Assembly (NCBI GenBank): GCA_003551985.1
Contig: PUOB01000018.1
Location: 1 to 8,494 of the forward strand
DNA length: 8,494 nt
Direction: 5' to 3'
Origin: Desulfobacteraceae bacterium
GTDB taxonomy: Bacteria; Desulfobacterota; Desulfobacteria; Desulfobacterales; Desulfosalsimonadaceae
In this document: piece by piece, positions 5,158 through 8,494 of the stretch
Layout: each line of letters opens with the position of its first letter
Position numbering within the stretch: position 1 is the first letter of the stretch
Notes under the pieces: generated by a model
What the model was told of the DNA's origin: nothing
The model's input: the letters and a program-made list of their open reading frames with translations, nothing else
The model's database searches: none
Position numbers and translations under genes: made by a program

Positions 5158-5190
5158 TCCCTTTATTTTTGAAAAGAGTATAAAAACGCC

Positions 5191-7659
5191 ATGAAACCAG
5201 AAAATACCGAATATGTCTATGACCAGAGCAGCATCAATGTATTAAAGGGTTTGGAAGCCGTCCGCCTCAGGCCCTCCATGTATATCGGAAACGTCGATTT
5301 TGACGGACTCCACCACCTGGTCTATGAAATTGTGGACAACAGTATCGATGAGGCCATGGCCGGTCACTGCGATACAATCAATGTAACGATTCACACGGAC
5401 AAGAGCGTAAGCGTGGAAGACAACGGCCGGGGAATTCCCGTGGGCATTCATAAAACGGAAAATATTCCAGCGGTTGAAGTTGTTTTAACGAAACTCCATG
5501 CCGGCGGGAAGTTCGACCATGATTCCTACAAGGTTTCCGGCGGTCTTCACGGCGTCGGTGTGTCGGTTGTTAACGCCCTCTCCGAGGAGCTGGAAGTCGA
5601 GGTGTACAAGGAAGGCAAGGTCTACTACCAGACCTATTCAAGGGGTCACAAAACCAGTGATTTGCAGATAACCGGTGATACGGACAAACAGGGAACGCGG
5701 ATCCGCTTTAAACCGGACACCCAGATCATGACCACCGACGAATTTGATTACACCACCCTTAAGCGGCGGCTTCGGGAACTTGCTTTCTTAAACAAAGGCA
5801 TCCGGATTGCCATCGAGGATGAAAGAATCGATGAAAAGGAGGAATTCTGCTACCAAGGGGGTCTTGCCGAGTTTGTGCAGTATTTGAACCGGCGCCACAG
5901 TGGTCTGCACGAGCCGGTCATCATCGAAGGCAAGAAAAATGATGTGCAGGTCGAGGTCGCCATCCAATACAATGACACGTTCAATGAAAAAATCTTTACG
6001 TTTGCCAACAATATCAACACCGCGGAAGGCGGTTTTCACCTGGTGGGCTTTAAAACGGGGCTCACGCGGACACTGAACCATTATGCCGTTACATCGGACC
6101 TGTTGAAAAAAATGAAATCGAAAATCACAGGCGACGATGTGCGTGAAGGGCTTACCGCCATCGTGAGCATACGGATCATGAGTCCCCAGTTCGAGGGGCA
6201 GACCAAGACAAAGCTTGGAAACTCGGAAGTCCGGGGCATTGTCGAGTCTATGATGAATGAGAAGCTGGGTATGTTTTTGGAGGAAAATCCGCAAACAGGC
6301 AAGAAAATCATTGCAAAGGCCGTGGATGCCGCAAGGGTAAGGGATGCGGCCAAAAGGGCCAGAGATCTCGCCCGGAGCAAGGGGTCGATGATGGATTCCA
6401 CCCTTCCCGGAAAGCTTGCCGACTGCCAGGTATCCGACCCGGCGCAACGCGAAATATTCATTGTTGAGGGAGATTCGGCGGGCGGATCGGCAAAGCAGGG
6501 ACGTGACAGAAGGACCCAGGCGATATTGCCCCTGAAAGGAAAGATTCTGAACGTGGAGAAAGCGCGGTTTGACAAGCTGCTGCGATCCGAGGAGATCAAA
6601 AACCTGATTACCGCCATGGGAACCGGTATTGGAAGCGAAGAGTACGACATCGAAAAAATAAAGTACCATAAAATCATTATCATGACGGACGCGGATGTGG
6701 ACGGGTCCCATATACGAACCCTTTTGTTGACGTTTTTTTACCGCCAGATGCCGGAAATCATCGAAAACGGCTACCTGTATATCGCCCAGCCGCCCCTGTT
6801 CAAGATAACCCGTGGAAAATCCGAAATATATCTCAAGGATGAGCAGGAATACGTCCAGAACATATTGAAGCGCGCCTGCAACGAAAAATATATCAAGGCC
6901 GAGCATGACCACGCCCGGGATGCCGTCCTGACCGGGGACGATTTCTACGTATTCGTGACCGACCTGGCCGAATACCTGGACATTCTCAACCGGCTGGAAA
7001 AAAACGGCGTATACGGCGATCTGGTGGAACTGCTGATTAAAAACAATGTCAGCGACAAGGAGTTTCTCCAGGACTACGAGAAAATGGAGACGCTCAAGCA
7101 GTCCCTGGAGAAAAAAGGGTTTGTGTCCAACGAGCCGCAGTTCAACGAAGAGCGGAATGTGTATGAACTGCTGGTGCACCCCGCATTGTCGGATGAAGTG
7201 GAGGAAATGTTCAAGGAGATTTCAGATAAAAAACAGATCACGGTCAAAATCGGCCGCGGATTGATCCACTCCCGAAATTACCAGAAAGCCATGCTCCTGT
7301 TCAATGCCATCGCCGGATATGATGCAGACCGTTTCAATGTTTATCCCGTGGAAAAGGACGAAAAAGCGGAAAAAGCCGAACCGGTAGTTGTTGAAAGCAA
7401 GCAGGCCCTTATCCATTATCTCCTGGAGGAGGGGAAGAAGGGCCTTTCAATACAACGGTATAAAGGTCTTGGCGAGATGAATCCGGATCAGCTGTGGGAA
7501 ACCACCATGAATCCTGGAACCCGCCGTCTCCTGCAGGTAAGGGTCGACAACATCGATGACACCGATGATATTTTCACCATCCTCATGGGGGATGAAGTTG
7601 AGCCCCGGCGCAATTTTATCCAGAGCAATGCGCTTGAAGTAAGTGTCCTCGACATCTAA
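5191..7659 (+). CDS. gyrB: DNA gyrase subunit B
   Basis: 822 residues, slightly longer than the 804-residue E. coli protein. It is the ATPase subunit of gyrase, which with GyrA introduces negative supercoils. The GHKL ATPase domain is intact: E46 in YEIVDN (45-50), DNGRGIP (77-83), GGLHGVG (117-123) and the QTKTKLG lysine (337-343). The TOPRIM domain has [18 protein letters not shown] (426-443), [18 protein letters not shown] (447-464) and the metal-binding DADVDG (500-505). A long insert at about 556-735, typical of Gram-negative GyrB, precedes [10 protein letters not shown] (756-765). The start ATG 5191 has only a weak, distant AAGAG. No gyrA follows; the gene is convergent with asnS, and palindrome E starts one base after its TAA. 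Confidence 0.97.
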   Translation: MKPENTEYVYDQSSINVLKGLEAVRLRPSMYIGNVDFDGLHHLVYEIVDNSIDEAMAGHCDTINVTIHTDKSVSVEDNGRGIPVGIHKTENIPAVEVVLTKLHAGGKFDHDSYKVSGGLHGVGVSVVNALSEELEVEVYKEGKVYYQTYSRGHKTSDLQITGDTDKQGTRIRFKPDTQIMTTDEFDYTTLKRRLRELAFLNKGIRIAIEDERIDEKEEFCYQGGLAEFVQYLNRRHSGLHEPVIIEGKKNDVQVEVAIQYNDTFNEKIFTFANNINTAEGGFHLVGFKTGLTRTLNHYAVTSDLLKKMKSKITGDDVREGLTAIVSIRIMSPQFEGQTKTKLGNSEVRGIVESMMNEKLGMFLEENPQTGKKIIAKAVDAARVRDAAKRARDLARSKGSMMDSTLPGKLADCQVSDPAQREIFIVEGDSAGGSAKQGRDRRTQAILPLKGKILNVEKARFDKLLRSEEIKNLITAMGTGIGSEEYDIEKIKYHKIIIMTDADVDGSHIRTLLLTFFYRQMPEIIENGYLYIAQPPLFKITRGKSEIYLKDEQEYVQNILKRACNEKYIKAEHDHARDAVLTGDDFYVFVTDLAEYLDILNRLEKNGVYGDLVELLIKNNVSDKEFLQDYEKMETLKQSLEKKGFVSNEPQFNEERNVYELLVHPALSDEVEEMFKEISDKKQITVKIGRGLIHSRNYQKAMLLFNAIAGYDADRFNVYPVEKDEKAEKAEPVVVESKQALIHYLLEEGKKGLSIQRYKGLGEMNPDQLWETTMNPGTRRLLQVRVDNIDDTDDIFTILMGDEVEPRRNFIQSNALEVSVLDI

Positions 7660-7660
7660 A

Positions 7661-7787
7661 GATGGCGTCGTTTAAAGTCCCATCTACTGCGTTGCAGCCA
7701 TTTTTCATCCGCTCAACATACTACATGTATGCCTTCGCGTATGAAAAATGGCTGCGCCTTGTATATGGAACTTTAAACTTAGCCATC
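7661..7787 (+). repeat. Long palindrome E (127 bp), one base after the gyrB stop codon
   Basis: The ends are GATGGCGTCGTTTAAAGT and ACTTTAAACTTAGCCATC. CTGCGTT (7687-7693) starts 26 bases from the left end and CCTTG (7757-7761) ends 26 bases from the right end. The inner arms GCAGCCATTTTTCAT and ATGAAAAATGGCTGC pair perfectly but are unrelated to those of type A. The apex is CATAC (7717-7721), loop TACAT, GTATG (7727-7731), preceded by CTCAA. The CTGCGTT arm is next to gyrB. It may serve as the gyrB terminator. Confidence 0.92.
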
Positions 7788-7827
7788 TGGTCATTATCTT
7801 ATGACTTTTCAAGAGATTATCAAGACT
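7788..7827. other. 40-base spacer between palindromes E and A4
   Basis: No feature is certain here. On the plus strand ATG 7801 opens a 21-codon frame ending at 7866 that begins MTFQEIIK and then runs into repeat A4. The first eight residues resemble the start of glycyl-tRNA synthetase alpha chains, but there is no ribosome-binding site and the match is too short to call. Confidence 0.3.
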
Positions 7828-7977
7828 GATGGCGTCGTTAAAAGTCGGTTTCGGACGGCTTTGTAATCACGCCATGGCGTGACAAGATCAAGGCGCGTGC
7901 AATTTTTGAAGAATTGATAGTACTTGGCCGTACGTGAGATTCTTCAACGCAGATATTGGGCATTTTACGAAGCCGTC
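7828..7977 (-). repeat. Long palindrome A4 with tail, begins inside the asnS stop codon (rearranged copy)
   Basis: Read on the minus strand it starts GACGGCTTCGTAAAATG within the asnS TGA (7976-7978) and has CTGCGTT (plus-strand 7946-7952), CTCACGTAC near the apex and CCTTG (plus-strand 7889-7893). The core is 124 bp (7854-7977). Compared with A2 the gene-proximal inner arm is missing about 13 bases between CTGCGTT and GAAGAAT, and the distal outer arm contains a perfect 16-bp palindrome TCACGCCATGGCGTGA (7867-7882). The tail CGAAACCGAC then TTTTAACGACGCCATC occupies 7828-7853. Confidence 0.88.
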
Positions 7978-8494
7978 AAAATTCAATGCTCCCCGGCGTC
8001 CTGGGGAACGGAATCACATCGCGTATGTTGGTGATGCCGGTGGCCAGCATGATGAGCCGCTCAAAACCCAGCCCAAAACCGCTGTGGGGGACGCTGCCGT
8101 AGTTTCGGGAGTCCAGGTACCACCCGTATTCCGCCGGGTCGATGCCGGTTTCCGTCATGCGCATTTCAAGCACGCCGGCACGCTCCTCCCGGCGGCTCCC
8201 CCCGATTATCTCCCCGATTCCCGGCACGATCACATCCATTGCGGCGACGGTTTTTTCATCGTCGTTCAACCGCATGTAAAAGGGCTTGATATTGCGCGGG
8301 TAGTCATGGATGATCACCGGCCGACCGAAATGCGTCTCCGACAGAAAGCGTTCATGCTCGGTCTGAAGGTCCTTTCCCCAGGAAATGTCGTATTTAAACC
8401 GGGCCGCATTTTTTTTAAGGATGTCGACGGCTTCTCCATAAGGGAGGCGGACGAAGGGGTTTTCAGTGATATTGTCCAGGGTCTGCTCCAGGGA
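7976..8494 (-). CDS. asnS: Asparaginyl-tRNA synthetase (C-terminal 172 residues, runs off the right edge)
   Basis: The visible part is the C-terminal third of a class II aminoacyl-tRNA synthetase that charges tRNA-Asn in the cytoplasm. It reads without interruption to the window edge, beyond the first internal ATG at 8317. Features in order: [19 protein letters not shown] (33-51), [19 protein letters not shown] (57-75), [11 protein letters not shown] (95-105), and class II motif 3 [14 protein letters not shown] (134-147) with the ATP-binding arginine R146. It ends [17 protein letters not shown]; the [12 protein letters not shown] ending is characteristic of AsnRS and separates it from AspRS and LysRS. 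It is convergent with gyrB. Its TGA stop overlaps the first two bases of palindrome A4. Confidence 0.96.
   Translation of the reverse strand, partial: SLEQTLDNITENPFVRLPYGEAVDILKKNAARFKYDISWGKDLQTEHERFLSETHFGRPVIIHDYPRNIKPFYMRLNDDEKTVAAMDVIVPGIGEIIGGSRREERAGVLEMRMTETGIDPAEYGWYLDSRNYGSVPHSGFGLGFERLIMLATGITNIRDVIPFPRTPGSIEF

Larger units (their letters stand above)
4981..5190. other. Repeat-filled part of the dnaN-gyrB intergenic region
   Basis: No gene is supported. It contains the A3 tail, two copies of TTTACGATATTGTCAA (one starting near 4992, one near 5130), a decayed element at about 5012-5146, a TTCGCCCCTAC-type palindrome, a small TCGGG/CCCGA hairpin and the gyrB promoter and leader. 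recF, usual at this point in many bacteria, is absent. Confidence 0.6.

Noticed and set aside
5788..7179. A 463-codon open frame antisense to gyrB
   Set aside because: It lies wholly inside gyrB, whose protein is unmistakable; the antisense product has no recognisable family, no ribosome-binding site was found and its composition fits a reverse-strand shadow.
306..7977. CRISPR array or integron attC cassette array
   Set aside because: The repeats are dispersed at gene ends, long and palindromic without regular spacers, and lack the paired GTTRRRY/RYYYAAC attC boxes; no cas or integrase gene is present.

Overview
The window looks like chromosomal DNA of a Gram-negative anaerobe, most plausibly a Desulfobacterota (former Deltaproteobacteria) member. 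This placement rests on the look of the proteins and the dense intergenic palindromes, and is an inference because no search was possible. No transposase, integrase, phage gene, CRISPR array, tRNA or rRNA is visible.

Layout. At the left edge (1-273, minus) is the N-terminus of a class A penicillin-binding protein (PBP1A type). A 469-bp divergent intergenic region (274-742) holds two long palindromes (A1, B) and a leader with a terminator-like hairpin just before cbiM. Then comes a tightly overlapping three-gene operon, cbiM-cbiQ-cbiO (743-2835, plus), encoding an energy-coupling-factor type cobalt or nickel importer; CbiO carries a histidine-rich C-terminal tail. A convergent 97-residue two-helix membrane protein (3178-3471, minus) follows. 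An AT-rich divergent region (3472-3736) precedes dnaN (3737-4855, plus), the replication sliding clamp. After a 335-bp intergenic region made almost wholly of palindromic repeats comes gyrB (5191-7659, plus). gyrB is convergent with the 3' part of asnS (7976-8494, minus), and the 316 bp between them hold two more palindromes.

Functionally this is core chromosomal DNA: cell wall synthesis, metal uptake, replication and topology, and asparaginyl-tRNA charging. dnaN and gyrB sit in the order expected of an origin-proximal dnaA-dnaN-recF-gyrB cluster, but recF is not between them, dnaA is not immediately upstream of dnaN and gyrA does not immediately follow gyrB. No clear DnaA boxes were seen, so I do not call an origin.

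The most interesting content is non-coding. Six long imperfect palindromes (four of type A, one E, one B) share an architecture even where arm sequences differ: an outer arm, an unpaired CTGCGTY strand opposite CCTTG, an inner arm, then a small apical hairpin ending TAC/GTA. The three intact A copies and E are each exactly 127 bp. Arm changes are compensated on the opposite arm. At the 3' ends of cbiO, dnaN and asnS the element starts inside the TGA stop codon, and at gyrB it starts one base after TAA. In all four the CTGCGTY arm is the gene-proximal one. This suggests a structure-recognised, gene-end-associated element: a mobile single-stranded-DNA substrate, a terminator or mRNA 3'-end element, or both.
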